Positions 8,898-17,808 are shown, numbered from the stretch's first letter. The stretch is DNA of 64,000 nt from JBBQNJ01 sp038329845 (GCA_038329845.1 JBBQNJ010000020.1:1-64000), one strand, 5' to 3'. The notes: generated by a model not told the origin, from the letters alone. Program-made: numbers and translations.

Positions 8898-9260
8898 TCA
8901 GGGTTGCTCGACCCATTGCCGCGCCGCATCGATATCACCAGGCTCGAAATATCGCACTTTTGCGGTTGTGAACGGCTTGCAGATCGTCGCCATCCAATGT
9001 TGCCAGGTCGTTTCACCGACCATGGCCAGCCGTTCGATGTCGTTAAAGTGCTTGAAGTCGAACTTCACGTCCTGCCACAGCGCGTCGGCGTCCCAGCCGT
9101 GAAAATCGTGCATTTCCACGAGGAGTCGCAGCTTTCCGTACCGGGCAATCGCCTGTTCGATCACCGGGACGAATTGTTTGTAGTCGGCCCCGGTGAGTTT
9201 GCCGCTCAATCTCACGATCAGCACATTGTCCGCGCCGGCGGGAATCAGTTCCAATGCCAT
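8898..9260 (-). CDS. SpoIIAA-like STAS-fold protein (120 aa)
   Basis: The sequence opens with MALELIPAGADNVLIVRLSG, continues KLTGADYKQFVPVIEQAI, and ends with VRYFEPGDIDAARQWVEQP. This is the full-length pattern of the SpoIIAA-like family (PF11964), whose members have a STAS-type fold and bind lipids or act in membrane association. Motifs RLLVEMHDFHGWD and MVGETTWQHWM are typical. It is convergent with the WD40 gene and divergent from the DsbD-like gene, 109 bp away. Its cellular role is unknown. Confidence 0.8.
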   Translation of the reverse strand: MALELIPAGADNVLIVRLSGKLTGADYKQFVPVIEQAIARYGKLRLLVEMHDFHGWDADALWQDVKFDFKHFNDIERLAMVGETTWQHWMATICKPFTTAKVRYFEPGDIDAARQWVEQP

Positions 9261-9369
9261 CGGGCCTCCGGGTTGAAGAGCAACATATTCGTGCAGGATG
9301 CATTCTATCCGATCGCGCCGGCGGCGCGAACGCTGGAAATCACCGCAGCGCTGGACCTACCGTCTTGGC

Positions 9370-10230
9370 ATGGCGCGACGATGGCTTGCATTGATCCTGG
9401 TGGGATTGGCGACGGCGCCGGCGTGGGCAGCACCGGCGTCGGCGGCGTCGCGGCTCGTCGAGGCGCGGCTTTTGGTCGATCGCACCGCCGTGGCACCGGG
9501 GGGATCTTTTCAGATCGGCATCCTTCTGAAGATCGCCCCGGGATGGCATGTTTACTGGATCAATCCCGGTGATTCGGGGATGCCCACCGAGGTGACGCTG
9601 ATTCTTCCGCCGGGATTGTCCGCGGGGTGCGTGCAGTACCCGGTTGCGGTGCGTTTCGCGGCTCCGGGCGATCTGGCGGCGTATGGGTATAGCGGAGAAG
9701 TTCTCTTGACGGCGACGGTGACGGTTGGCGAATCGTTCCGGGGCGAGTCGGCGACGCTGGCGGCCGATGTTTCCTGGCTGTGCTGCGCCCAGACATGCAT
9801 CCCCGGCGCTGAGCGGGTGACGATGGAGCTACCGGTGGCGAAAACGCCGGGGCCGTCCACCAATGAGGCGACATTCACCGCGTGGCGGAAGCGGATGGCG
9901 GTTGGGGCCTCATCGGCGCGCGAGATTCGGCGGATCGAGTTTGTTCCCGGATCGCAAGGCGAGGCCACGACCGCGGTGATCACCTGGGCGGCCGATCCGC
10001 CGGCGGAGGTGGCGTTGTTTACCGAGCCGGATGATCGGATGGAGGTGCGGATCGGGCCGGTGAAGACGCGGGGCAGAGAAAGCCGAATCGCGGTGATGAT
10101 CCAGCCGCTCAAAGGCCAGTCGCCCCGACGGGCGCCGTTGCCGGGCGTGTTGGGATATACGACCGCCGACGGAGAGCGTCGCGGCGTGAAAGTTGAGATC
10201 CCCATGCCCCGGGCCGATGCCGACCTATGA
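9370..10230 (+). CDS. Secreted DsbD N-terminal-domain-like protein (286 aa)
   Basis: The start at 9370 gives a clean signal peptide (RRWLALILVGLATAPAWA); an upstream ATG at 9298 would prefix 24 basic residues and was rejected. The mature protein has two beta-sandwich repeats of the protein-disulfide reductase DsbD/ScsB alpha domain. Motifs are GWHVYWINPGDSGMP, TEVTLILPPG and the redox-type cysteine cluster SWLCCAQTCIPGAERV. The membrane and thioredoxin domains of full-length DsbD are absent. The next gene downstream encodes a peroxiredoxin-like protein 56 bp later, so the pair probably handles thiol redox chemistry in the periplasm. The electron donor is not visible. Confidence 0.8.
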   Translation: MARRWLALILVGLATAPAWAAPASAASRLVEARLLVDRTAVAPGGSFQIGILLKIAPGWHVYWINPGDSGMPTEVTLILPPGLSAGCVQYPVAVRFAAPGDLAAYGYSGEVLLTATVTVGESFRGESATLAADVSWLCCAQTCIPGAERVTMELPVAKTPGPSTNEATFTAWRKRMAVGASSAREIRRIEFVPGSQGEATTAVITWAADPPAEVALFTEPDDRMEVRIGPVKTRGRESRIAVMIQPLKGQSPRRAPLPGVLGYTTADGERRGVKVEIPMPRADADL

Positions 10231-10286
10231 TCGGTCAACCGCGCCGTGGCGCGGAATCCTGTTTCTCTTGTCATTGGAGTTCAACT

Positions 10287-10889
10287 ATGCGATCGCTGTT
10301 TTGCTTCGTCGCCGCGTTTATTACCGGTTCCCTGTTGATCGCGGCGGGGAGTTTTGCCGCCGACAACGCCGCCGCCGATCCGGGCTCGAAGGCCCCGTCG
10401 TTCACGCTGAAGGATGAGGTGGGGCGGTCGGTGAGTTTGGACGATTACAAAGGCAAGGTGGTGGTCTTGGAGTGGATCAATCCCGAATGCCCGTTCGTCC
10501 AGCGGCATTACAAGGCCAAAACGATGTCCACCCTGGCGGACAAATTCGCCGGCCAAGGGGTGGTCTGGCTGGCGATCGATTCGAGCAAATCCAACACGCC
10601 CGAGAAGAGCGCCCAATGGAAATCTCAGCACGGCCTGAAATACCCGATTCTCCAGGATCCCACGGGCGCGGTCGGTCGGGCCTATTCGGCCAAGACGACT
10701 CCCCAGATGTTTGTCATCAATGACCAAGGCGTGATCGTTTACAACGGCGCGATCGATGATGATCGATCCGGCTCCAAGCCGTCACCGACCAACTACGTGG
10801 CAAATGCCCTCGAGCAGACCCTGGGCGGCAAAGCCGTCTCGACGCCACAGACCAAGCCGTACGGATGCAGCGTGAAATACGCCGAGTAG
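10287..10889 (+). CDS. Exported AhpC/TSA-type redoxin (200 aa)
   Basis: A thioredoxin-fold protein with a signal peptide (LFCFVAAFITGSLLIAAGSFA). The active-site region VLEWINPECPFVQRHY carries one cysteine, as in the NPxCPFV redoxins annotated as alkyl hydroperoxide reductase/thiol-specific antioxidant relatives. The cis-proline motif is KTTPQMFVINDQG. A second cysteine near the C-terminus (KPYGCSVKY) could be the resolving residue. The start is set by GGAG at 10276-10279 before ATG 10287. It probably reduces peroxides or disulfides outside the cytoplasm together with the DsbD-like protein encoded upstream. Confidence 0.85.
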   Translation: MRSLFCFVAAFITGSLLIAAGSFAADNAAADPGSKAPSFTLKDEVGRSVSLDDYKGKVVVLEWINPECPFVQRHYKAKTMSTLADKFAGQGVVWLAIDSSKSNTPEKSAQWKSQHGLKYPILQDPTGAVGRAYSAKTTPQMFVINDQGVIVYNGAIDDDRSGSKPSPTNYVANALEQTLGGKAVSTPQTKPYGCSVKYAE

Positions 10890-11143
10890 TCCTGAAGCCT
10901 ATAGGTAAGCTTCATCCCCACTCCTCTCGTTTAAGTGCCGCCGAAAAATGGTGGGAATGAACCCCGGCCTACGGTCTTGCCTGAACTTCTCTCTCTCATT
11001 TCCGGGTCCCCCGTCGGGCGAAAGGCAACGGCGGTCACTCGCTTGGACACAAAGGCCTGACCTGTTTCGGGCCGGATCTTTCCGTCGCGGCGACCCCGCG
11101 ACAGGGTGTTGCTGCACGTCTTGAACGGACCGGCGGTTTTTTC
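10890..11143. other. Non-coding gap upstream of the LacI promoter
   Basis: No gene or RNA is recognised. A weak hairpin (TGAAGC at 10892, GCTTCA at 10907) follows the redoxin stop and might act in termination, but it lacks a T-run. The remainder is pyrimidine-rich without repeats shared with other gaps. Confidence 0.3.
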
Positions 11144-11172
11144 TTGACTGAGGGGGAGGCGTCGGGTATGCT
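11144..11172 (+). promoter_or_regulatory. Sigma70-type promoter with LacI-like operator candidate
   Basis: TTGACT (11144-11149) and TATGCT (11167-11172) are separated by exactly 17 bp, 42 bp before the LacI-family start codon. Just downstream, AACCGTTT (about 11177-11184) is a near-palindrome centred on CG, the usual form of LacI-family operators. Autoregulation by the encoded repressor is inferred. Confidence 0.65.
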
Positions 11173-11213
11173 TACATGAACCGTTTAGTTACTGGCATTT
11201 CAAGGATTTTCGT

Positions 11214-12353
11214 ATGTTGGTCGAGAGCAAGCGGCCCACCCTGCATGAGATCGCCCGGCTCGCCGGGTGCAGCAAGGCGGCGGTCTCGACGGTGCTGAAC
11301 CATGCCAAGGGGAATACGGTCATTGGCCCGAGCCTGCGGCGACAGGTGCAGCAGGTCGCCCGCGACTTGGGGTATGTCCCGCGGTTCGCCAGCCGAAGCC
11401 TGGCCACGGGGATTACCCGGACCTTGGGCATCTACATCCCGGCCGGGCCGTGGGCCGGGATCGGTGCCGGTTACGAGCGACTGATCCTCTCGGGGATCGA
11501 GACGGCATGTCAGGCCGCCGGATACGACATGCTGATCGTCAATCTCAGCGGTTCCCGCTCGATTGAAGATTGTCTCTATAAGGTGGCCGAGCAGCGGGTC
11601 GATGGGTTGCTGGCGATCCACGCCTCGGCCGAGTCGGTCGAACTGAAAAAACTGGTCGGCGTTTGCCGGAACCTTGTCGCGGTGGATTACAGCGAGATCG
11701 AGCCACGGGAAATGGACGCGGTGGTGTTCGATAACCGGGCGGCGATGGAGATGGCGGTGGACCATCTTTGGCGGCTGGGACACCGCCGGATCGGGTACGT
11801 CGGCGATGGACGAAGCCTCCCGGTGGCCGACGATCGGCTGCGGCGCGAGGGATATTTATCGGCGATCAGAGGCCGCGGGATTGATCCGGATCGGCGCTGG
11901 TCGGTGTTGGAGGCACTTGTGCTCGGTCCGAGCGAAACGCCCGGCGGGGCATCGCGGCTGGCCGGGTCCCTGGCGGTGGACCGGGCGATGGCCTTGGGCA
12001 CCGGCGGTCCGACGGCCTTGATCACCTTCAATGACCTGATCGCCGCCGCGGCGATCCAGCAGTGCCATGCCCGCGGCGTCGGCGTTCCGGGGCGATTGAG
12101 CATCGTGGGGGTGGATGATTCGCCGCTATGCCAGTGGATTTCCCCGCAATTGACATCGATCCGTCATCCGCTGCGGCAGATGGGCCAGTGCGCCGCCGAA
12201 CAATTGATTGAACGGGCGGGCGCTAGCCCGTCGGCGTTGGCCGATGCAGCCTCGCGGCGCGGGCGACGGGTTTCGTTTGCCCCGGAACTGGTGGTTCGGC
12301 AGACCACCGCGGCGGCGCTGTCGGACAGTCCTCGAGCAGGAGACTCGCAATGA
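11214..12353 (+). CDS. LacI-family transcriptional regulator (379 aa)
   Basis: The N-terminal helix-turn-helix is TLHEIARLAGCSKAAVSTVL, followed by the hinge-helix region RFASRSLATGITRTLGIYIP. The periplasmic-binding-protein-like effector domain covers residues 65-340, with LWRLGHRRIGYVGDG and SIVGVDDSPLCQWISPQLTS. The final segment (about 345-379) is unlike the core. It should repress or activate the downstream polysaccharide genes in response to an oligosaccharide. Its stop overlaps the pseudopilin start by 4 bp (ATGA), an unusual direct coupling of regulator to target. Confidence 0.9.
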   Translation: MLVESKRPTLHEIARLAGCSKAAVSTVLNHAKGNTVIGPSLRRQVQQVARDLGYVPRFASRSLATGITRTLGIYIPAGPWAGIGAGYERLILSGIETACQAAGYDMLIVNLSGSRSIEDCLYKVAEQRVDGLLAIHASAESVELKKLVGVCRNLVAVDYSEIEPREMDAVVFDNRAAMEMAVDHLWRLGHRRIGYVGDGRSLPVADDRLRREGYLSAIRGRGIDPDRRWSVLEALVLGPSETPGGASRLAGSLAVDRAMALGTGGPTALITFNDLIAAAAIQQCHARGVGVPGRLSIVGVDDSPLCQWISPQLTSIRHPLRQMGQCAAEQLIERAGASPSALADAASRRGRRVSFAPELVVRQTTAAALSDSPRAGDSQ

Positions 12354-13132
12354 AAAAGATGGCCAGGAATCGGTGGTCGCGGTTGGCCGGGTTCACGCTG
12401 GTGGAGTTGCTGGTTGTTATTGGTATAATCGCAGTACTAATTGCAATCCTTTTGCCGGCGCTCAGCAAGGTGCGTCAGTCGGCGATCACATTGCAATGTG
12501 CCAGCAACCTTCGCCAGCTTGGGCTGGCCGATTCGATGTATGTCAACGCCTATCACGGATGGCGCATTCCCACTTGGGTGATGGATCCCAACGGATTGCA
12601 TACATCCGCCACGGATGACCGGGTCGAGTGGTTCAATATCGAGCCGGTACGGGTGTTTTTCTTCGAGCCGCTGACGTTTCCGGGCAGCAAGTGGTACAGC
12701 ACGAGTGAGAAGTGGATTTGCCCGATGGCCAGCTACACGCTCACCGATCCCAACGCCGGCTCGAAGCTGTATCAGATGCGCTACAACTATGGAAAGAGCC
12801 TGCAGTGGGGCAGCAGCAGCTACATTCCCGGCGATCCGCTGCTGGACAAGATTTGCGGATTGAAGAATAGCCAGATCACTCGATATGCCGAGGCGCTCTG
12901 TTTCGTGGATGCGGTCTCCGCCAATGTTACCAAGCAGAAGTCCAATGACTATGTCGGCGAGTTGCCTAAGAACCAGGCGCCGGCGTTCCGGCACGGCGGG
13001 AGCACCTACGACCAGCAGGCCGCCAATGTACTGTTCTATGACGGGCATGTGGCTCGATTGAGCCGCAAGGAAATCGCTCACACCGGGGCGTTTTCCGCGT
13101 TCAGTCCTCTGTGGAACGCGAAAGTGGATTGA
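12350..13132 (+). CDS. Prepilin-type N-terminal cleavage/methylation protein (260 aa)
   Basis: The type IV prepilin leader is GFTLVELLVVIGIIAVLI, with cleavage expected after the glycine by prepilin peptidase, then a hydrophobic helix and CASNLRQLGLADSMY. The C-terminal part ends with NVLFYDGHVARLS, the H-X9-DG-like block of planctomycete pseudopilin families. It is translationally coupled to the LacI gene and lies 33 bp before the agarase-like gene. Such proteins are abundant in Phycisphaerae and may form short pseudopili or surface anchors. A link to polysaccharide uptake is inferred from position only. Confidence 0.9.
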   Translation: MKKMARNRWSRLAGFTLVELLVVIGIIAVLIAILLPALSKVRQSAITLQCASNLRQLGLADSMYVNAYHGWRIPTWVMDPNGLHTSATDDRVEWFNIEPVRVFFFEPLTFPGSKWYSTSEKWICPMASYTLTDPNAGSKLYQMRYNYGKSLQWGSSSYIPGDPLLDKICGLKNSQITRYAEALCFVDAVSANVTKQKSNDYVGELPKNQAPAFRHGGSTYDQQAANVLFYDGHVARLSRKEIAHTGAFSAFSPLWNAKVD

Positions 13133-13165
13133 GACCCGCGCGCTGTGAATCGAAGAAGGCTTGCA

Positions 13166-15268
13166 ATGAAGAAATGGGCACTATTTCTGGCGGTTCTAGG
13201 CGGGATCGGTATCGGCGCGTTCGCCGCCGAGCCGCGGATTCTCTTTGATTTTGAAGATCCGGGACAGCGACAGAGCGTCAAGGAACTGGATTCCAGCGTC
13301 GCGATCGTGCAACTCAACGGGAGTGAGGCTCTGAAGATAGAGACCGGGGCTACTCGTCCCTATCCCAACGTCACCTTGCACGCTCCCGAAGGGGGTTGGG
13401 ATTTATCGGCATTCGATCGCGTCGAGATCGACGTGACGAACCTGAGCGATGAATCATTGAAGATCGGTGCCCGGGTGGACAACGAGGGCGGAACCGGGCG
13501 GGTCAACTCCTGCTCCGGCTCGGTGGGACTCGATCCGCATGAGACGGCACGCCTGGTAGTTCGGTTCAACCGCCGAATCGCCGAGAAGCTCTCGGAAAAG
13601 CTCACTGGGATGCGGTACACGCCCTGGGGGTTGCGGGCCGAATATGGCGGATCGATCGACCCGGCCAAGGTCGTACAGATCAACATCTTCATGAACAAGC
13701 CGACTCGCCGGCACGCCTTCGCCATCGACAACGTGCGTGCCGCCGGGGCGTTCGACCCGGCGGCGATTGAGGTGCCCGATCCGTTTTTCCCGTTCATTGA
13801 CCGGTACGGGCAATACATCCACCGCGACTGGCCCGGCAAGGTGAAGACCGACGCCGATCTCACCGCCGCCCGCAAGGTGGAGAATGCCTCGATGCAGGCA
13901 ATGCCGCGACCGGCCAGCTGGGACAAATATGGCGGGTGGGCCAACGGCCCGGCGCTCAAGGCCACCGGCCATTTCTACACGGCCAAGCATCACGAGAAGT
14001 GGTATCTGGTCGATCCCGAGGGCAGGCTGTTTTTCTCGATCGGGATGGATGTGGTGCAGCCGCATCAGCGCACGGGCATCGCCGGCCGCGACGACTGGTT
14101 CGCCGATCCGCCGTGGAAAGACGAGGCCTTTAAGGATCAGCTCTTTCAGACGACTCCGCGGCGCGGCGTGGCCAAGGGAAAAACAGTCGATGCGTTCGAC
14201 TTTTATGCCGCCAATTTACAGCGTAAGTATGGGGAGAAGTGGGAATCGATCTGGATGGAGCTGATCCCCCATCGGCTGATGAACTGGGGTTTTAACACGC
14301 TGGGATGTTGGTCCGATCCGCAGTTGCTGCCCACCACGACGCTTCCGTACACGCATTGGGTCTATATCAATGCCGGCAAGTTGCCCTGGCGGATGGGCAC
14401 GCGAAACCGCGTCTCGGATCCGTTCAATCCGGGCTTCGAGACCGAGCTGCGCCGGCGTGCCGCGACCATGACACGCGGGACGGTGAAGGATCCCTACTGC
14501 ATCGGCTATTTCGTGGACAATGAACTGTCGTGGGGCAATGACACTTATCTGGCGACCGCTGTCGTCACCGGCGAGCCTGACGAAGCAGCCAAGATTGAAC
14601 TGATCAAGTGGCTTCGGCAGCAATATGGCGAGATCGCGAAGCTGAACCAGGCGTGGAAGGTGAACGTCGATTCATGGAAGGCCCTGGCGGCGTTCAAGGA
14701 GATCCCGACCACCGAGCAGGCCCAGAGCGATCTGCGCTCGTTTAACGAAAAGATCGTCCGGACCTATTTTCAGACGGTTCGCGCAGTGCTCAAGGACGTC
14801 GCGCCCGACAAGCTTTACCTCGGCTGCCGTTTTGCCGAGTCGAATCCCCAGGTGGTGCGGGTGGCGGCGGAGTACTGCGATATCGTTTCGTTCAACCTTT
14901 ACCGCGACACCGTCGCCGCCTGGGCGCCTCCCACGCCGATCGACAAGCCGATCCTGATCGGCGAATTCCATTTCGGCTCGACCGATCAAGGGGTCTTCGG
15001 ACCCGGGCTGGTTCGGGCGGAAAATGCGCAGGATCGTGCCGCCGGGTTCAAGCGTTATGTCACCGGCGCCGCGACGAATCCGCAGTTGGTGGGCGCTCAC
15101 TGGTTCCAGTTGATCGACGAGCCGACCAGTGGACGAACGCTGGATGCCGAAAACCACAACATCGGATTCTTGACCATTACCGATACCCCGTATGACTCGA
15201 TGATCCAGGCCTCGCGCGAGGCCGCCTCGAGCATTTATGATCTTCGGGCCGCCGGACGTTCCGACTGA
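13166..15268 (+). CDS. GH50 beta-agarase-like glycoside hydrolase, secreted (700 aa)
   Basis: A signal peptide (KKWALFLAVLGGIGIGAFA) precedes an N-terminal beta-sandwich of about 190 residues (FDFEDPGQRQSVK, then NVRAAGAF). The catalytic TIM barrel starts near DRYGQYIHRDWPGKV. The series GGWANGPALKATGHF, YLVDPEGRLFFSIGMDV and FDFYAANLQRKYG is characteristic of GH50 agarases. E453 in FVDNELSWGN is the expected acid/base and E600 in LIGEFHFGS the nucleophile. The enzyme probably cleaves agar or a related galactan outside the cell. ATG 13166 follows GAAGAAGG; the ATG-like start seven codons upstream would spoil the signal peptide. A related GH42-clan beta-galactosidase activity is the alternative. 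Confidence 0.8.
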   Translation: MKKWALFLAVLGGIGIGAFAAEPRILFDFEDPGQRQSVKELDSSVAIVQLNGSEALKIETGATRPYPNVTLHAPEGGWDLSAFDRVEIDVTNLSDESLKIGARVDNEGGTGRVNSCSGSVGLDPHETARLVVRFNRRIAEKLSEKLTGMRYTPWGLRAEYGGSIDPAKVVQINIFMNKPTRRHAFAIDNVRAAGAFDPAAIEVPDPFFPFIDRYGQYIHRDWPGKVKTDADLTAARKVENASMQAMPRPASWDKYGGWANGPALKATGHFYTAKHHEKWYLVDPEGRLFFSIGMDVVQPHQRTGIAGRDDWFADPPWKDEAFKDQLFQTTPRRGVAKGKTVDAFDFYAANLQRKYGEKWESIWMELIPHRLMNWGFNTLGCWSDPQLLPTTTLPYTHWVYINAGKLPWRMGTRNRVSDPFNPGFETELRRRAATMTRGTVKDPYCIGYFVDNELSWGNDTYLATAVVTGEPDEAAKIELIKWLRQQYGEIAKLNQAWKVNVDSWKALAAFKEIPTTEQAQSDLRSFNEKIVRTYFQTVRAVLKDVAPDKLYLGCRFAESNPQVVRVAAEYCDIVSFNLYRDTVAAWAPPTPIDKPILIGEFHFGSTDQGVFGPGLVRAENAQDRAAGFKRYVTGAATNPQLVGAHWFQLIDEPTSGRTLDAENHNIGFLTITDTPYDSMIQASREAASSIYDLRAAGRSD

Positions 15269-15300
15269 CCCGACGCAAATCTTACTTCGGAGGAAGCATC

Positions 15301-16098
15301 ATGCGACAACGCAATAGACTGATTTCAACCCTCGCCATCGCATTGGGCGCTGCGCCAGCGCTGGGGGCCACCATCGTCCAGGATTCGTTCAATGACGGCG
15401 GCGTCAGCAACGGCGCCGACGCCAAGGACGTGGCTTGGTATGGCAGTGCAAGTGGCGTGACGGTCGGGATTGATCCCTCGGCGATCACCGGCAATACGCT
15501 GGTGATGAGCAGCGCCTCGAACAACCGCTCGCTGCACGCCTATTTCCCCTCAGTCACCCTCGCGGCAAGCGGCGACTATGTCGAACTGGCGTTTGATCTG
15601 AAGTACGACGGTCCGGACATCAACAGCGGGCTGACCTTCGGCTTGCTCAACTCCGGCGGCACTCAGGCGAGCAGCGGATATGCCGGAACGATCAGCGACG
15701 ACAGCGGCTACAGCACGGCCATCAACCCCGGCGGTGCTAATAACCTTGGCGGCGGATTTGTAGGATATCCCGGGGCAAGCAACGAGGGCAAGTTCAAGGT
15801 CTTCGATCCTGGCGCTACGGTTCACGCGTTCAATGTGCGGTATACCCTGAACGCTTTGGGGGGCCTAGAAGTCAAATTGCAGACCGACGTGGTGGACGGC
15901 GGCGTCCAGACCAAGACGTTTGCTTCCCCGACGACGCTCGTCTCGGACGAACTCTGGTTTCGCCTGAGCAGCACCGGCAATCAAGGGCCGATCTACATCG
16001 ACAATCTAATCGTCGCGACGAGCGTTCCCGAGCCGGCGTCGCTAAGTCTGTTCGCATTCGCCGCCGCCCCCCTGGCGCTTCGCCGCCGGCGCGGGTGA
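15301..16098 (+). CDS. PEP-CTERM sorting-domain surface protein (265 aa)
   Basis: The N-terminus is a signal peptide (LISTLAIALGAAPALGA). The body is a Gly/Ser/Asn-rich beta-sandwich of lectin-like composition (FNDGGVSNGADAKDVAWYG, LWFRLSSTGNQGPIYIDN). The C-terminus is a textbook PEP-CTERM signal: VPEPASLSLF, a short hydrophobic stretch and RRRRG, the substrate of exosortase. It should be anchored or released at the cell envelope. It lies 32 bp after the agarase-like gene with AGGAG upstream and is probably co-transcribed, suggesting glycan binding. No exosortase is in the window. Confidence 0.9.
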   Translation: MRQRNRLISTLAIALGAAPALGATIVQDSFNDGGVSNGADAKDVAWYGSASGVTVGIDPSAITGNTLVMSSASNNRSLHAYFPSVTLAASGDYVELAFDLKYDGPDINSGLTFGLLNSGGTQASSGYAGTISDDSGYSTAINPGGANNLGGGFVGYPGASNEGKFKVFDPGATVHAFNVRYTLNALGGLEVKLQTDVVDGGVQTKTFASPTTLVSDELWFRLSSTGNQGPIYIDNLIVATSVPEPASLSLFAFAAAPLALRRRRG

Positions 16099-16120
16099 CG
16101 GCAGTTGAGGAAGACAGAAA

Positions 16121-16226
16121 AAGACCCCGATGCACGGGATGCACAGGATGAGCCCCCGACGTTCGATCATTCGCGTCGGGTGATCTTGATCCTGTGAATC
16201 CTGTTTATCCTGTGTACCGGGGTCTT
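16121..16226. repeat. Palindromic intergenic repeat (ACAGGAT type)
   Basis: Left arm AAGACCCCG... with CACAGGAT (16121-16149) pairs with ATCCTGTG...CGGGGTCTT (16189-16226). An inner stem, CCCGACG / CGTCGGG, closes the loop. The right arm contains three ATCCTGT words at 9-11-bp spacing. It lies between two converging genes and can fold on either strand, so it may also end both transcripts. Confidence 0.65.
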
Positions 16227-16319
16227 CTTGGTTCTTCGACCGGGAACGCCCTGCCACCCCCTATCCGGCGGCGGCTGTTCCCCTGACATCCCTGGGTACC
16301 TTTCCTCCAACAACAGAAT

Positions 16320-16344
16320 CGCCCGATCCGCACCGGATCGGGCG
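16320..16344 (-). terminator. Hairpin downstream of rpsR
   Basis: CGCCCGATCCG and CGGATCGGGCG form a perfect 11-bp stem with a 3-base loop, 36 bp past the rpsR stop. On the minus strand it is followed by a T-rich but broken run (ATTCTGTTGTT), so it is a probable rather than a canonical intrinsic terminator. Confidence 0.55.
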
Positions 16345-16379
16345 AAGGGGAATCTTGTCAATCGAGGCGTCGAGCCGGA

Positions 16380-16664
16380 TCAGCTCTGAGAAGTGACGTA
16401 GGGCAGCAGGGCCATGTAGCGAGCCCGCTTGATCGCGCGGGCGAGCATGCGCTGTTCTTCGGCGTTGGCGCCGGTGCGCTTGCGCGACATGATTTTGCCG
16501 TTGCCCGACATCGTCTTCTTCAGACTCTCGGTATCCTTGTAATCAATGAACAACTTGCCCGAGGCGCTGGTCTTGGCGACCTTCACCTTGGGGCGATTGA
16601 ACGTCTGAAACTTTTCCGTGCGCTCGCCACGCGGGCGGCGGGGGCCTGAACCTGAGAAAGCCAT
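16380..16664 (-). CDS. rpsR: 30S ribosomal protein S18 (94 aa)
   Basis: The C-terminal half, IDYKDTESLKKTMSGNGKIM followed by SRKRTG and AIKRARYMALLPYV, is the conserved S18 core that binds S6 and 16S rRNA in the small-subunit platform. The N-terminus is longer and Pro/Arg-rich (SGSGPRRPRGER), as in many planctomycetes. ATG 16664 is chosen because GGAG lies 9 bp upstream; an in-frame start five codons earlier has no ribosome site. The usual partners rpsF, ssb and rplI are not adjacent; the gene stands alone, divergent from gpsA. Confidence 0.95.
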   Translation of the reverse strand: MAFSGSGPRRPRGERTEKFQTFNRPKVKVAKTSASGKLFIDYKDTESLKKTMSGNGKIMSRKRTGANAEEQRMLARAIKRARYMALLPYVTSQS

Positions 16665-16773
16665 CAAACTCTGCTCCAACTGCGAAACCTGGGAATTTCA
16701 ATCCGTCGAGCGAAGTAGTGTACCAGAACCTCCGCCGGTCGCAAGCGCCGGTGAACCCGCTAGAATGCCCGCC

Positions 16774-17808
16774 ATGGGTCAACGGATCACGATCGTGGGT
16801 GATGGGGCGATGGCGACGGTCTGCTCGATCCTGCTCTCGACCAGCGGGCAGGACGTCACCCTCTGGGGCGCGTTCGAGGAATCGATCGAACGGCTGATCC
16901 AGAACCGCGAAAATGCCCGTTTTCTTCCCGGCGTGCGGGTGCCGGCGTCGGTGCATCTCACGGGCAACGAGGCCGATTGCTTCGACGGCGCCGCGCTGAT
17001 CGTTTCGGCCGTGCCTACCCAGTTCATGCGATCGGTCTGGAAGCGGGTGGGCCCGCATGTCCCCCGAGGCGTGCCGATCGTCTCGGTGGCCAAGGGGATC
17101 GAGAACGGCACGCTGCTTCGTCCCACGCAGATCATCGCCGACGCCCTCGGCCACGGCGCGATGACCACGCAGCACACCGATCTTCGCCTGGCCGTGCTTT
17201 CGGGTCCGAACATTGCCGGAGAGATCGCCCGCTACCTTCCGGCAACGGCCGTCGCCGCCAGCGAGGATGCCGAGCTGGCCGGGGCAGTGCAGGCGGCGTT
17301 CACCACTCAGTGGTTCCGGGTCTATACCAACGCCGACGTGATCGGGGTCGAGCTGGCCGGTGCCGTGAAGAATGTGGTGGCCCTGGCCGCGGGGATTCTC
17401 GACGGGCTGTCGGCCGGCAGCAACGCCAAGGCGGCGCTGGTGACGCGCGGACTGGTCGAGATCACCCGGCTGGCCGTTGCCATGGGCGCGCGGGAATCGA
17501 CGTTCACCGGGCTGGCGGGACTGGGGGATCTGATCACCACCTGCATCAGCCCCGAAGGGCGCAATCGAACCGTCGGCGAGCAGATCGGCAAAGGCAAGCG
17601 GCTGGACGATATCCTCGCGTCGATGGACAGCATCGTCGAAGGCGTGCCGACGACGCGCTCGGTGATGGAACTGGCCCTGCGGCACAAGGTCGAAATGCCG
17701 ATCACCCAGGCCGTCCATGCGGTGCTGTTCGAGGGCAAGGATGTCCTGTTCGCATTGACCGATCTGATGACCCGAGACCCCAAGGCGGAATCGCTCGGGA
17801 AAGGATGA
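16774..17808 (+). CDS. gpsA: NAD(P)H-dependent glycerol-3-phosphate dehydrogenase (344 aa)
   Basis: It reduces dihydroxyacetone phosphate to sn-glycerol-3-phosphate for phospholipid synthesis. The dinucleotide loop is ITIVGDGAMATV, with D in place of the more usual N/G in the second position. SVAKGIEN and AVLSGPNIAGEIAR match the family's substrate region. The catalytic lysine lies in ELAGAVKNVVALAAGI, and FTGLAGLGDLITTC with RNRTVGEQIGKG completes the C-terminal domain. Length is normal. ATG 16774 places the loop at residue 9; ATG 16765 is possible. It is divergent from rpsR and followed by a likely terminator. Confidence 0.93.
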   Translation: MGQRITIVGDGAMATVCSILLSTSGQDVTLWGAFEESIERLIQNRENARFLPGVRVPASVHLTGNEADCFDGAALIVSAVPTQFMRSVWKRVGPHVPRGVPIVSVAKGIENGTLLRPTQIIADALGHGAMTTQHTDLRLAVLSGPNIAGEIARYLPATAVAASEDAELAGAVQAAFTTQWFRVYTNADVIGVELAGAVKNVVALAAGILDGLSAGSNAKAALVTRGLVEITRLAVAMGARESTFTGLAGLGDLITTCISPEGRNRTVGEQIGKGKRLDDILASMDSIVEGVPTTRSVMELALRHKVEMPITQAVHAVLFEGKDVLFALTDLMTRDPKAESLGKG

